The notes beneath the pieces were generated by a model. The model searched no databases. It was not told the DNA's origin and saw only the letters and a list, made by a program, of their open reading frames with translations. This document shows, piece by piece, positions 16,335-25,744 of a stretch of DNA of 64,000 bases. Position 1 is the first letter of the stretch. Every line of letters begins with the position of its first letter. This DNA comes from Ruthenibacterium sp. GTDB lineage: Bacteria; Bacillota; Clostridia; Oscillospirales; Ruminococcaceae. The position numbers and the translations under genes are program-made. The stretch is from NCBI GenBank assembly GCA_020025235.1, contig JAHHSL010000003.1, positions 36,761 through 100,760 on the forward strand, read 5' to 3'.

Positions 16335-17459
16335 ATGGAACAGAATCCGAAAAAAGAATATTGGAAAACAGTGTGGCAGCGCGATCGGAAAAAATACATC
16401 GCGCTGCCTGCGCTGTGCGTGCTGTTGGTGCTTTTCCGTCTGGTCACGCACAGCCGCGCGGCTTCGGATTTCGCTGTGCATTATATTGTGCAGCCGTATC
16501 ACCGCGTTATGGGATACCTGTGCGGCTTTCTGCCGTTTTCCGTGGCGGAAGTATTCTGGGCGGCGGTGGTCATTTTCTGCATCGTCTATGCCGTGCGCAC
16601 GGTGGCGGGCATCATCCGCACAAAGGGCGGGCGTCTTGCTCTGCTGTGGCGCGCTGTGCTGACGTATGCCGTGCTGGTGCTGAGCATCTACACGGCATTC
16701 ACCGGCCTGTGGGGCCTGACGTATTATGCACAGACCTTTGAAGAAGCGGAAGGGCTGCATGCCGAGCCGATCTCTGTGGATCAGCTTGCAGAAGTGATGC
16801 AGCTGTTTGTGGATAAAATCAATGAAACCGCACCGCTGACACAGCATATCACGCCGGGAAAGCTGACCGGCAATACCCGCGCGATTTTGAAAGCTTCGGA
16901 TACAGTGTACGACCGGCTGGAACAGCAGTTCCCGTTTTTGGATGTGCCGGCAGTGAAGCCCAAGCCTGTTTTCTGTTCACGCGTTATGAGTGCGGTGAAT
17001 TTTACGGGCTTTTTCTTCCCGTTCACCGGCGAAGCGAACATCAACGTCGATGCGCCCGAATGTCTGCTGCCCGCGACAGTGGCGCATGAGCTGGCGCATG
17101 TGCGCGGCATCGCACCGGAGCAGACGGCGAATTTTGCCGCGATCCTTGCCTGCGATACCTGCGGGGACCCGATGTATGCATATTCCGGATATCTTTTGGG
17201 ATACATCCACCTTTCCAATGCACTGTACGGCGCTTCGCCCGAACGGTGGAAACCGATCGCGCAGCAGCTGTGCGATACGGCAAAAGCCGATCTGCATGCC
17301 AATAACGAATACTGGCGGCAGTTTGAATCGCCGGTTTCTACCGCAGCGGAAAGCACCTATTCGGGTTTTCTGCAAAGCTATGACCAGACGCTGGGCATCA
17401 AAAGCTACGGCGCGGTGGTCGATCTGCTGGTGGCTTATTACGGCAAAACCGAAAAATGA
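16335..17459 (+). CDS. DUF3810 family membrane protein with HELAH zinc-protease-like motif
   Basis: 374 residues. Three hydrophobic helices fill the first 130 residues, followed by a soluble domain. VAHELAHVRG matches the HExxH zinc-binding form of metallopeptidases, and GYLLGYIHLSNALY downstream is typical of DUF3810. Whether it has protease activity is unknown. The ATG follows the csoR stop by one base, so it is in the copper operon, though a role in copper handling is only inferred. A longer frame upstream overlaps csoR and is rejected. Confidence 0.85.
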   Translation: MEQNPKKEYWKTVWQRDRKKYIALPALCVLLVLFRLVTHSRAASDFAVHYIVQPYHRVMGYLCGFLPFSVAEVFWAAVVIFCIVYAVRTVAGIIRTKGGRLALLWRAVLTYAVLVLSIYTAFTGLWGLTYYAQTFEEAEGLHAEPISVDQLAEVMQLFVDKINETAPLTQHITPGKLTGNTRAILKASDTVYDRLEQQFPFLDVPAVKPKPVFCSRVMSAVNFTGFFFPFTGEANINVDAPECLLPATVAHELAHVRGIAPEQTANFAAILACDTCGDPMYAYSGYLLGYIHLSNALYGASPERWKPIAQQLCDTAKADLHANNEYWRQFESPVSTAAESTYSGFLQSYDQTLGIKSYGAVVDLLVAYYGKTEK

Positions 17460-17468
17460 ATCGCAGAA

Positions 17469-17509
17469 AAAATGCCCCGGAAACGGATCTGCCGTTTCCG
17501 GGGCATTTT
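17469..17509. terminator. Bidirectional terminator between copper operon and acn-icd-rex-tdk operon
   Basis: AAATGCCCCGGAAACGG pairs with CCGTTTCCGGGGCATTT, loop ATCTG, with T/A runs on both sides. Confidence 0.9.
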
Positions 17510-17521
17510 GTATGGTCTTGA

Positions 17522-18145
17522 TTAGTCCCCACAGGTGCAGCTGCCGGATTTTTCGGCAAAAAACTTTTTGCGCTCTGCAAAATAGCACTGGGCACACAGG
17601 GATTCATATTCCACGTTGTTTTCCATGTCGATGGCGACCTGCGCGCCTTCAAAGACAAATTTGCCGTTGATCTTGCGTCCGTTGAAAATCGCTTTGCGTC
17701 CGCAGTGGCAGATGGTTTTCATCTCCTCGATATTGTGCGCAAGCTCCAAAAGCCGGGTGGAACCGGGAAAGCCCTTCAGCGAAAAATCGGCGCGCAGACC
17801 GTAGCTGATGACAGGGATATCCAATTCCACGGTCACCATGAAAAGCTGTTCCGCCTGTTCGGGCGTGAAAAACTGGCTTTCGTCCGTCAGGATGCAGGCA
17901 GGCGCGCCGTTTGCCGCAGCATCGCGGCGCACACATTCCAGGATATCCAGTTCGGGGCCGACCGCGACATCGACGGTGCGTTCCACACCCAGACGGGAAA
18001 CCAGCTTTTCCCCGCCTTTGGTGTCGATCGAGGGCTTCATGATCAAAACGCGCATGCCGCGCTCTTCGTAATTATGGGCCACCTGCATCAGCGCCGTGCT
18101 TTTGCCGCTGTTCATAGCGCCGTAGCGGAAGTATAATTTTGCCAT
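17522..18145 (-). CDS. tdk: Thymidine kinase
   Basis: 207 residues, normal for type II thymidine kinase. The P-loop GAMNSGKST is at residues 9-17, the Walker-B-like DESQF at about 88, and the zinc site is formed by CHC and CAQC pairs in the lasso region. It phosphorylates thymidine (and deoxyuridine) with ATP for DNA precursor salvage. It lies 20 bases after rex and is the last gene before the terminator. Confidence 0.95.
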   Translation of the reverse strand: MAKLYFRYGAMNSGKSTALMQVAHNYEERGMRVLIMKPSIDTKGGEKLVSRLGVERTVDVAVGPELDILECVRRDAAANGAPACILTDESQFFTPEQAEQLFMVTVELDIPVISYGLRADFSLKGFPGSTRLLELAHNIEEMKTICHCGRKAIFNGRKINGKFVFEGAQVAIDMENNVEYESLCAQCYFAERKKFFAEKSGSCTCGD

Positions 18146-18165
18146 TTTACTGCTTCATTCCTTTA

Positions 18166-18810
18166 TCAGTGATCGTTGCGCATCAGGTAGCCAAGGCTCA
18201 TCAGGCTGTCGCCGAGATGAACGTTTTCTACCGTGATATCGTCGTATTCGACGGAAAGGTCATAGTGGCTGAAGTTCCAGTAGCCTTTGACGCCGGCTTC
18301 CACAAGCGTCGGTGCAACCGCCTGTGCGCCGGAGCGCGGAATACACAGCACGGCAACGTCAGGCTGATGCTCTTTGCAGAAATCGGAAAGCTCTGCCACA
18401 TCGCGCACGATCACACCGGGCAGGATCTCGCGTCCGATTTCCGCGGGGCTTTTGTCAAATGCCGCCATAAGGTGATAGCCGCGCGCTTCCGAAGAAAGAT
18501 AGCCGGAAATGGCGCGTCCCAGACGGCCGGTGCCGATCAGCACGGCGTCCAGCGTGCGTTCGCTGAACAGAAGCTTTGAAATTTCGGACAAAAGCACATC
18601 GACATGATATCCGATGCCCTGCTGGCCGAAGCCGCCGAAGCAGTTCAGATCCTGGCGCACCTGCGACGCAGTCGTGCCCATCATGTGGGCAAGCTCGCTG
18701 GAGGAGATTTTGACAATACCGTTCTTGTGCATATCCGAAATATAGCGGTAATACTTCGGCAGACGCTTGATGACGGGAAGGGATACTTTATTGGGAGACT
18801 GAGAGGCCAT
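18166..18810 (-). CDS. rex: Redox-sensing transcriptional repressor Rex
   Basis: 214 residues. The N-terminal winged helix has SSSELAHMMGTTASQVRQDL and GFGQQGIGY, both Rex signatures. The Rossmann domain has IGTGRLGRAI for NAD(H) binding, and the C-terminal helix swaps between subunits. Rex leaves DNA when NADH is high and controls fermentation and respiration genes. It lies 29 bases after icd, with tdk following. I found no clear Rex operator (TTGTTAA/TTAACAA) at the operon promoter. Confidence 0.95.
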   Translation of the reverse strand: MASQSPNKVSLPVIKRLPKYYRYISDMHKNGIVKISSSELAHMMGTTASQVRQDLNCFGGFGQQGIGYHVDVLLSEISKLLFSERTLDAVLIGTGRLGRAISGYLSSEARGYHLMAAFDKSPAEIGREILPGVIVRDVAELSDFCKEHQPDVAVLCIPRSGAQAVAPTLVEAGVKGYWNFSHYDLSVEYDDITVENVHLGDSLMSLGYLMRNDH

Positions 18811-18839
18811 TCGTTACACCAACCTTTAAAAATGCTAGA

Positions 18840-19997
18840 TTACAGAGATTCGATCGTGCGCATGACATAATCGCCGAATTCGCTGCAGGTGCACCCGGTG
18901 TCACGTCCGGTTACGGTCAGTGCCTTTTCGGTGAACATGCACTTGTCCAGTGCGGCGGTCAGCAGATCTGCCTTTTCCTGATATCCGATGTGGGAAAGCA
19001 GCATGACCGATGCACGCAGCATGCTGCACGGATCGGCATACTGGGCGCGTCCTTCGCGCACCATGCGCGGGGCAGAGCCGTGGATCGCTTCAAACATGGC
19101 ATAGCGCTTGCCGATGTTGCCGCTGCCCGCCGTGCCGACGCCGCCCTGAAATTCCGCAGCTTCGTCCGTGATGATATCGCCGTACAGGTTCGGCAGGATA
19201 AACACCTGAAAATCGCGCCGGCGCTTGGGGTCGACAAGCTTTGCGGTCATGATGTCGATGAACCAGTCATCGGTGGAAATTTCGGGGTATTTTGCGCCGA
19301 CTGCACGGCACAGGTCCAGGAATTTGCCGTCCGTAGCCTTGATGATGTTTGCCTTTGTCACGATCGACACATGATCTTTGTGATTCTTCTTTGCAAAATC
19401 GTACGCAAGCTCGGCAATGCGCTGTGTGCCGTCCGTTGTGGTAATGGTGAAATCGACCGAAATGCCGTCCTCGGTTTCAAAGCCGCAGCTGCCCAGTGTA
19501 TAGGCGCCCTCGGTGTTTTCACGGAAGAAGGTCCAGTCGATGCCTTCCTCCGGCACCTTGACGGGGCGGACGTTGGCAAACAGATCCAGTTCCTTGCGCA
19601 TGGCGACGTTTGCGCTTTCGATGTTGGGCCATTCGTCACCGGCGTGCGGTGTGGTGGTCGGCCCTTTCAGGATGACGTGGCAGGCTTTCAGCTGTGCCAG
19701 AACATCATCGGGGATCGCCTGCATATGTGCGGCGCGGTTTTCGATCGTAAGACCGTCGATATTTTTGAAAACGATTTTGCCGGATTTTACTTCGTCGTTC
19801 AGCAGAAAACGCAGGACACGCTCTGCTTCATGCGTAATGGTCGGGCCGATGCCGTCGCCGCCGCACACGCCGATGATGATCTGATCCAGTGCTGCGTAAT
19901 CAATAAAATCGCCCTGTGCACGCATTGCTGCGACACGCTTTTTCTGTGCTTCGATCAGGTTGCCGAAACGCTCTTTTGCAGATTGAATATTTTCCAC
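18840..19997 (-). CDS. icd: Isocitrate dehydrogenase (isocitrate/isopropylmalate dehydrogenase family)
   Basis: 385 residues. GGDGIGPTIT binds substrate and cofactor, FRENTEGAY carries the substrate-binding region, and GVGTAGSGNIGKRYAMFEAIHGSAP is the conserved C-terminal cofactor segment. Partnership with aconitase in the same operon supports isocitrate over isopropylmalate as substrate. It converts isocitrate to 2-oxoglutarate for glutamate synthesis. Cofactor preference (NAD or NADP) is not certain. The start is GTG, preceded by GGAGGG with about 7 bases spacing. Confidence 0.9.
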   Translation of the reverse strand: MENIQSAKERFGNLIEAQKKRVAAMRAQGDFIDYAALDQIIIGVCGGDGIGPTITHEAERVLRFLLNDEVKSGKIVFKNIDGLTIENRAAHMQAIPDDVLAQLKACHVILKGPTTTPHAGDEWPNIESANVAMRKELDLFANVRPVKVPEEGIDWTFFRENTEGAYTLGSCGFETEDGISVDFTITTTDGTQRIAELAYDFAKKNHKDHVSIVTKANIIKATDGKFLDLCRAVGAKYPEISTDDWFIDIMTAKLVDPKRRRDFQVFILPNLYGDIITDEAAEFQGGVGTAGSGNIGKRYAMFEAIHGSAPRMVREGRAQYADPCSMLRASVMLLSHIGYQEKADLLTAALDKCMFTEKALTVTGRDTGCTCSEFGDYVMRTIESL

Positions 19998-20058
19998 TGT
20001 TTTCCCTCCGTTTGGTTCAAATTGATATGCCGCGTCAGGAATGGCACGACTTGTCGGA

Positions 20059-21990
20059 TTATCGGTTCTTTTCGCGGGTGTAGTTGAGCAGACCGCCCGC
20101 GCGGATGATATCGGCCTGACGGCTGCTGATATCGCAGCGCAGGCAGAACGTGCGGCCGGTCGTCTGATTGGTAAGCGTCACACGGCCGTTCTGCACACCT
20201 TCGTCGATGCCGCAAAGAACAAGCGTATCACCCAGCGATACGGCTTCGTAATCGGCGGGGTCTTCAAATTCAAGCGGCAGGATGCCGGCGTTGACAAGGT
20301 TCGCCTTGTGGATGCGGGCAAAGCTGACGGCGATGACGGCGCGGATGCCAAGATACAGCGGAACCAGCGCCGCATGCTCGCGGCTCGAGCCCTGGCCGTA
20401 GTTTGCACCGCCCACGATGAAGCCGCCGTCGGCAGCCTTTGCGCGCGCGGGGAAATCCGGATCGCACACCTCAAAGCAGAACTGCGAAAGGTGCGGGATG
20501 TTGCTGCGGTACGGCAGGATCTTGCTGCCGGCGGGCATGATGTGGTCGGTGGTGATATTGTCGCCCACTTTCAGAAGGCACGGCAGCGTCATGGTATCGG
20601 TAAGCGGCTGTGCCTGCGGCAGGGGCTTGATGTTCGGCCCGCGCAGGACTTCGACGCTTTCGTATTCATCCGCAGAGGCCGGCAAATCGATCATGTTGTC
20701 GTTGATCGGGAAGGCTTCGGGCATCGGGACAGGCTCGAATGTGCCGAGCGTCGTCGGGTCGGTGATGAAGCCCGTCAGGCAGCTTGCAGCCGCCGTTTCG
20801 GGGCTGACGAGATAGACGCCGGCATCGCGCGTGCCGCTGCGGCCTTCAAAGTTGCGGTTGAACGTGCGCAGCGAAACGCCCGCGGAATTGGGGCTCTGCC
20901 CCATGCCGATGCACGGGCCGCATGCGCTTTCCAGAATGCGCGCGCCCGCATTGAGCAGCGTTGTCAGCGCGCCGTTTGCGCTGAGCATCGAAAGCACCTG
21001 ACGGCTGCCGGGTGCAATGACAAGGCTGACGTCGGGGCAGACGGTTTTATCCTTTAAAATAGCGGCGACCGCCATTAGATCGGTATAGCTGGAATTGGTG
21101 CAGCTGCCGATGCAGACCTGATCGACCTTCGTCATCGAAAGGCTGCGCACCGTGCGCACGTTATCCGGGCTGTGCGGGCACGCTGCAAGCGGTGCCAGGG
21201 CGGAAAGATCGATGTCGATCACTTCGTCATACACGGCGTCGGCGTCGGCGCAAAGCGGAATGTAATCTTCTTCGCGTCCCTGTGCTTTCAGGAAAGCGCG
21301 CGTCACTTCATCGCTGGGGAAGATCGAGGTGGTTGCGCCAAGTTCGGCACCCATATTGGTGATGGTGGCGCGCTGCGGGACGGTGAGCGTTTTAACGCCT
21401 TCGCCGCCGTACTCCACGATCTTGCCTACGCCGCCCTTGACGCTCAGGATGCGCAGCACTTCCAGAATGATGTCCTTGGCGCTGACCATGGGGCGCAGCG
21501 CACCGGAAAGCCGCACAAGGACAGATTTCGGATAGGGGATATAATACGCGCCGCCGCCCATGGCAACTGCGACGTCAAGACCGCCCGCACCAATGGCAAG
21601 GCAGCCGATGCCGCCTGCGGTGGGCGTGTGGCTGTCCGAGCCGATGAGTGTTTTGCCCGGGCGCGCAAAGCGTTCCAGATGCACCTGGTGGCAGATGCCG
21701 TTGCCGGGGCGGGAATAGCGCACGCCGATCTTTTTGGCAACGGTGCGGATGAACCGGTGGTCGTCCGCATTCATAAACCCGTTCTGCAGGGTGTTGTGAT
21801 CGATATATGCAACAGAGAGCTCAGTTCGTACGCGGGGGATGCCCATGGCCTCAAATTCCAGATAAGCCATTGTACCGGTTGCGTCCTGGGTCAGTGTCTG
21901 GTCAATTCGCAGGCCGACTTCACAGCCCGGCTGCGGGGTGCCGTCAACCAGATGTGCGGCGATGATCTTTTGTGCGATAGTCTGTCCCAT
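20059..21990 (-). CDS. acn: Aconitate hydratase
   Basis: 643 residues, the shorter aconitase form common in Clostridia. The iron-sulfur ligands are in GSCTNSS and in CGPCIGMG. GSDSHTPTAGG and GSSREHAAL are substrate-binding signatures, the latter in the C-terminal swivel domain. It interconverts citrate and isocitrate and feeds the next gene, icd, 61 bases downstream. GGAGACTGAA precedes the ATG. A good promoter lies upstream. Confidence 0.95.
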   Translation of the reverse strand: MGQTIAQKIIAAHLVDGTPQPGCEVGLRIDQTLTQDATGTMAYLEFEAMGIPRVRTELSVAYIDHNTLQNGFMNADDHRFIRTVAKKIGVRYSRPGNGICHQVHLERFARPGKTLIGSDSHTPTAGGIGCLAIGAGGLDVAVAMGGGAYYIPYPKSVLVRLSGALRPMVSAKDIILEVLRILSVKGGVGKIVEYGGEGVKTLTVPQRATITNMGAELGATTSIFPSDEVTRAFLKAQGREEDYIPLCADADAVYDEVIDIDLSALAPLAACPHSPDNVRTVRSLSMTKVDQVCIGSCTNSSYTDLMAVAAILKDKTVCPDVSLVIAPGSRQVLSMLSANGALTTLLNAGARILESACGPCIGMGQSPNSAGVSLRTFNRNFEGRSGTRDAGVYLVSPETAAASCLTGFITDPTTLGTFEPVPMPEAFPINDNMIDLPASADEYESVEVLRGPNIKPLPQAQPLTDTMTLPCLLKVGDNITTDHIMPAGSKILPYRSNIPHLSQFCFEVCDPDFPARAKAADGGFIVGGANYGQGSSREHAALVPLYLGIRAVIAVSFARIHKANLVNAGILPLEFEDPADYEAVSLGDTLVLCGIDEGVQNGRVTLTNQTTGRTFCLRCDISSRQADIIRAGGLLNYTREKNR

Positions 21991-22059
21991 TTCAGTCTCC
22001 TTTCAGGCATTGCGTACACGATGCCTTGCGCATAGCATTATTATAATAAAACACTATTT

Positions 22060-22088
22060 ATAATACGCGGCTGATAAGTTTTTGTCAA
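22060..22088 (-). promoter_or_regulatory. Sigma-A promoter of the acn-icd-rex-tdk operon
   Basis: On the minus strand, TTGACA (22083-22088) and TATTAT (22060-22065) are 17 bases apart, about 70 bases before the acn start. A TTATAA-N11-TTATAA repeat overlaps it. Confidence 0.75.
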
Positions 22089-22187
22089 TGAAAGACACTG
22101 CATTTGAATCGGTAAAAATGTGTATGTTTTTGGAAATAAAAGCGGACGTTTTGGGGAACGATAAACAAAAACGAAAGGCGGATGACC

Positions 22188-22919
22188 ATGAAACAGGAAA
22201 AAACAAAGCAGATGCAGCAAACAGATGAGCAGGACGAGGCAGAAACCGAAAAGCTTCGGCTGGAAAAGGAGTATATGATGGAAACGGGATCGGTGCTGCG
22301 CACAAAGGGGCGGCATGCGATCCACTGTCTGACGGTGATCGGGCAGGTGGAGGGTCATTCCATTGCGCCGCAATCGCAGAAAACGACCAAGTACGAGCAT
22401 GTGATCCCGCAGCTTGTCAGTGTGGAGGAAGACCCCGAGGTGGAAGGCCTGCTGGTGATCTTGAATACGGTGGGCGGCGACGTGGAGGCGGGGCTGGCGC
22501 TGGCAGAGCTCATCAGCGGCATCACAAAGCCAAGCGCGGCACTCGTTCTGGGCGGCGGCCATTCGATCGGTATCCCGCTTGCGGTATCCGCGCGGCGCAG
22601 CTTCATTGTGCCCACGGCGACGATGACGGTGCATCCGGTGCGCCATTCGGGCATGGTGCTGGGCGTGCCGCAGACGATGCGATATTTCGAGCAGATGCAA
22701 AAGCGCATCAGCAGCTTTGTCGCGGGACATTCGCACATTACGGAGGAACGCTTTGAACAGCTGATGCTGCACACCGGAGAGCTTGTCATGGATATGGGAA
22801 GCGTGCTGGACGGGCAGACGGCGGTGCGCGAAGGGCTGATCGACGAGCTGGGCGGACTGGGGGATGCACTGCGTTATCTGTACCATGAAATCGAAGCAAA
22901 GGGAAAAAGCGGGAAATAA
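22188..22919 (+). CDS. tepA: ClpP-like serine protease, TepA family
   Basis: 243 residues. A charged N-terminus of about 45 residues precedes a ClpP/crotonase-type fold. The nucleophile region is GGGHSIGIPLAVSA, with Ser in the GHSIG context, and the likely His follows in MTVHPVRHSGM. In Bacillus subtilis the homologue (YmfB) lies beside spoIIIE, as here. It is thought to act at the membrane in protein translocation or quality control. The second ATG is chosen as start because AGGCGG is 6 bases before it. Confidence 0.85.
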   Translation: MKQEKTKQMQQTDEQDEAETEKLRLEKEYMMETGSVLRTKGRHAIHCLTVIGQVEGHSIAPQSQKTTKYEHVIPQLVSVEEDPEVEGLLVILNTVGGDVEAGLALAELISGITKPSAALVLGGGHSIGIPLAVSARRSFIVPTATMTVHPVRHSGMVLGVPQTMRYFEQMQKRISSFVAGHSHITEERFEQLMLHTGELVMDMGSVLDGQTAVREGLIDELGGLGDALRYLYHEIEAKGKSGK

Positions 22920-22939
22920 GGGAAAGACGCTGGAAACGT

Positions 22940-22968
22940 TTTACAAGCGCGGCGATTGGTGCTACAAT
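22940..22968 (+). promoter_or_regulatory. Sigma-A promoter of ftsK/spoIIIE
   Basis: TTTACA and TACAAT are separated by 17 bases. The likely start of transcription (about 22975) makes an ATG at 22979 too early and supports the start at 23060. Confidence 0.6.
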
Positions 22969-23059
22969 ATAACAGTATATGTATGCGGCAAAGCAGACAG
23001 AAAAATCATTCCGGTGCGCAGACAGTGCACCGGGTACTTACAGGGGTAGCGAATCAGGT

Positions 23060-25657
23060 ATGGCATCAAGGAACGGAACAAGGCCGGCGCGTCCGGCACA
23101 GAAGAAAAAAACAGCGTCGTCCGCAAAGAAAACAGCGCCGGCACATGCAAGGAAAAAAACGCGGGCAAAGCCCGATATCAATGAAAAATGGAGCATCCTG
23201 ATCTTCGGCATCGGGATCCTTCTGTGCGCGCTGATCGCGGTGCCGGGGGCTTCGGTGTGGAGCTGGGTGCGCGTCAACATCCTGTTCGGCGTGTTCGGCA
23301 TCGGCAGCTATGTGCTTGTGCCGATCCTTTTGTATGTTGCCGTTCTGGTGGCGGTGGGGCGTCCGGTAAAGGGCAAGATATTGAAGGGGATATTCCTTCT
23401 GATGATCGTCTGCGGCACCTTTCTGGTGTTTTCCAAAACCGATCTTACCGATATGACGTTTCTGGAAGGCATGGCGGAGCTGCGCGATACCGGCGCAACG
23501 CACTGGGGCATCGGCGGCGGCATGCTGGGCGCGGTGTTCGGCTGGACGCTGCTGCTTTTGTGCGGCAGACCGGCTGCCAATATCATCATCATCATCTTTA
23601 TGATCGTCAGCGTCATGCTGTTCACCGGTGTCACCCCGGCAGATATCTGGTATTTCTGCTCGGGTCATGTCGGACGCATGCGCGATTCGGCTTCGCAGCG
23701 CGCGGATGAACGCGCCCAAAAACGCGAGGAAATGCGCCTTTTGCAGCAACAGCAGCAGTTCGAGCAGGACGCACAGAGCGACATCCCGCCGTTCGATCTG
23801 GATGCACAGGCGTATGAAGCGGCCCACGCCCGCAGGAGAAATTCGATCGATATCGATATCGGACACGATCCGATCAACCCGACCCAGCTGACGGAAACGG
23901 AACGTCCGGTCATCGGCCCGGGCGGAACCTTCGGCATGTTCCCGGGCAGGGAGGCAGAGCACGCGCCGGAACCGGTACAGGTGCCCGCACAGAGCGAAGC
24001 TGCACCGGAGGAGGCTCAGCCGGACGAAGTGCAGCTGCCCGGCCGGCAGGAGTATATCCAGAGCATTGCGGACGATGCGCTGGCAAACCTGATCCGCAAG
24101 GCAGCGGGCCCTGCACCGGAAACGCAGCCGGAAGAGCCCGAATCGGCGGAGACCGATACGGCCTGCGAGCCGGAACGCCACAGCGAAGGGTATTCGTATC
24201 CGCCGCTCAGCCTTTTCCAAAAGCAGCCTGCGGCGGACGAGCAGGGCATCGAAGAGGAAATGCGCCACAATGCGGATCTTCTTGTCAAAACGCTGTCCAG
24301 CTTCGGCGTCAATACGCACCTTATGGATATCAGCCGCGGCCCGTCCGTCACGCGCTATGAGCTGCAGCCCTCGGCGGGCGTCAAGATCAGCCGCATCACG
24401 AACCTTTCGGACGACATTGCGCTGAACCTTGCGACAACGGGCGTGCGAATCGAAGCGCCGATCCCGGGCAAGGCGGCGGTGGGCATCGAAGTGCCGAACC
24501 GCCATTCCACCGCCGTCAGCATCCGCAGTATTCTGGAATCGCCGGCATTCACGAAGAACCGTTCGGCGCTGACGCTTGCGCTGGGCAAGGATATTGCGGG
24601 CGCATGTCAGGTTGCAGATCTGACCAAGATGCCGCATCTGCTGATCGCGGGCAGCACGGGCAGCGGTAAATCCGTGTGCATCAATACCATTATCATGAGC
24701 TTTTTGTACAAGTTCTCGCCCGAAGAGCTGAAATTCATCATGATCGACCCGAAGGTGGTTGAACTTGCGGAATACAACGGCATCCCGCATCTGCTGATGC
24801 CGGTCGTCACCGAACCGCGCAAGGCGGCGGGCGCGCTGGGCGCTGCCGTTGCGGAAATGGAGCGCCGCTATCACCTGTTTGCCGAGACGAACGTGCGTGA
24901 GATCAAAAGCTATAACCGCATGGCAGAAGAGACGGAAGGCGTCGAAAAGCTGCCGTACATCGCCATTATCATCGACGAGCTGGCCGACCTGATGATGGTT
25001 GCAGGCAAGGATGTGGAAGACTACATCTGCCGCATTGCACAGAAGGCGCGTGCCGCCGGCATGCATCTGATCGTGGCAACGCAGCGCCCGTCGGTCGACG
25101 TCATCACAGGTCTGATCAAGGCAAACATCCCCAGCCGCATCGCGTTTGCCGTCAGCAGCCAGATCGACAGCCGCACCATTCTGGATGCAGGCGGCGCCGA
25201 AAAGCTGCTGGGCATGGGCGATATGCTGTTCCTGCCGGTGGCGGCCAATAAGCCGCTGCGTATTCAGGGCGCATATGTGCGGGACGAGGAGATCACCGCT
25301 GTGCTCGATTACATCAAAAAACATTCCTCTGCCGATTACGACGAGGAAATGATCCGCCAGATGGATAAATGCGCCGCCGCGGAAAAGAACGAGGACACCG
25401 ACAGCGGCGATGACCACGACCCGATGCTGAAAACGGCAGTCGAGGTCGTGATCGACGCAGGACAGGCTTCCACCAGCCTTTTGCAGCGCCGGTGCAAGCT
25501 GGGCTATGCACGCGCGGCACGCATCATCGACGAAATGGAACAGATGCATCTGATCGGCCCGTACGAGGGTTCCAAGCCGCGTCAGGTGCTCATCACGCGG
25601 CAGCAGTGGATCGAAATGACCATGCAGCAGGACGAAACCGAAGCATCCGAAGAATGA
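23060..25657 (+). CDS. spoIIIE: DNA translocase FtsK/SpoIIIE
   Basis: 865 residues. A basic N-terminus is followed by four membrane helices (about residues 45-190), a Gln/Glu/Pro-rich linker to about 400, the RecA-like motor with Walker A G531STGSGKS538 and Walker [12 protein letters not shown], and a C-terminal gamma winged helix ([20 protein letters not shown]) that reads DNA polarity. It pumps chromosomal DNA through the division or sporulation septum. With sigK in the same window, a role at the spore septum is likely. The ribosome site (AGGGG, 13 bases away) is weak, so the start is less certain. Confidence 0.93.
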   Translation: MASRNGTRPARPAQKKKTASSAKKTAPAHARKKTRAKPDINEKWSILIFGIGILLCALIAVPGASVWSWVRVNILFGVFGIGSYVLVPILLYVAVLVAVGRPVKGKILKGIFLLMIVCGTFLVFSKTDLTDMTFLEGMAELRDTGATHWGIGGGMLGAVFGWTLLLLCGRPAANIIIIIFMIVSVMLFTGVTPADIWYFCSGHVGRMRDSASQRADERAQKREEMRLLQQQQQFEQDAQSDIPPFDLDAQAYEAAHARRRNSIDIDIGHDPINPTQLTETERPVIGPGGTFGMFPGREAEHAPEPVQVPAQSEAAPEEAQPDEVQLPGRQEYIQSIADDALANLIRKAAGPAPETQPEEPESAETDTACEPERHSEGYSYPPLSLFQKQPAADEQGIEEEMRHNADLLVKTLSSFGVNTHLMDISRGPSVTRYELQPSAGVKISRITNLSDDIALNLATTGVRIEAPIPGKAAVGIEVPNRHSTAVSIRSILESPAFTKNRSALTLALGKDIAGACQVADLTKMPHLLIAGSTGSGKSVCINTIIMSFLYKFSPEELKFIMIDPKVVELAEYNGIPHLLMPVVTEPRKAAGALGAAVAEMERRYHLFAETNVREIKSYNRMAEETEGVEKLPYIAIIIDELADLMMVAGKDVEDYICRIAQKARAAGMHLIVATQRPSVDVITGLIKANIPSRIAFAVSSQIDSRTILDAGGAEKLLGMGDMLFLPVAANKPLRIQGAYVRDEEITAVLDYIKKHSSADYDEEMIRQMDKCAAAEKNEDTDSGDDHDPMLKTAVEVVIDAGQASTSLLQRRCKLGYARAARIIDEMEQMHLIGPYEGSKPRQVLITRQQWIEMTMQQDETEASEE

Positions 25658-25744
25658 GCGGATGCATGATCGTATCATACGGCACGGAAAGGCACGTCCC
25701 TTTCCGGTGCCGGATTTGCGGAAACATTCCGGAAAGGGGTCTTT

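Noticed and set aside
21990..22100. Rex operator at the acn promoter
   Set aside because: I looked for TTGTTAA/TTAACAA half-sites; only a TTATAA repeat is present, which is too weak to call.
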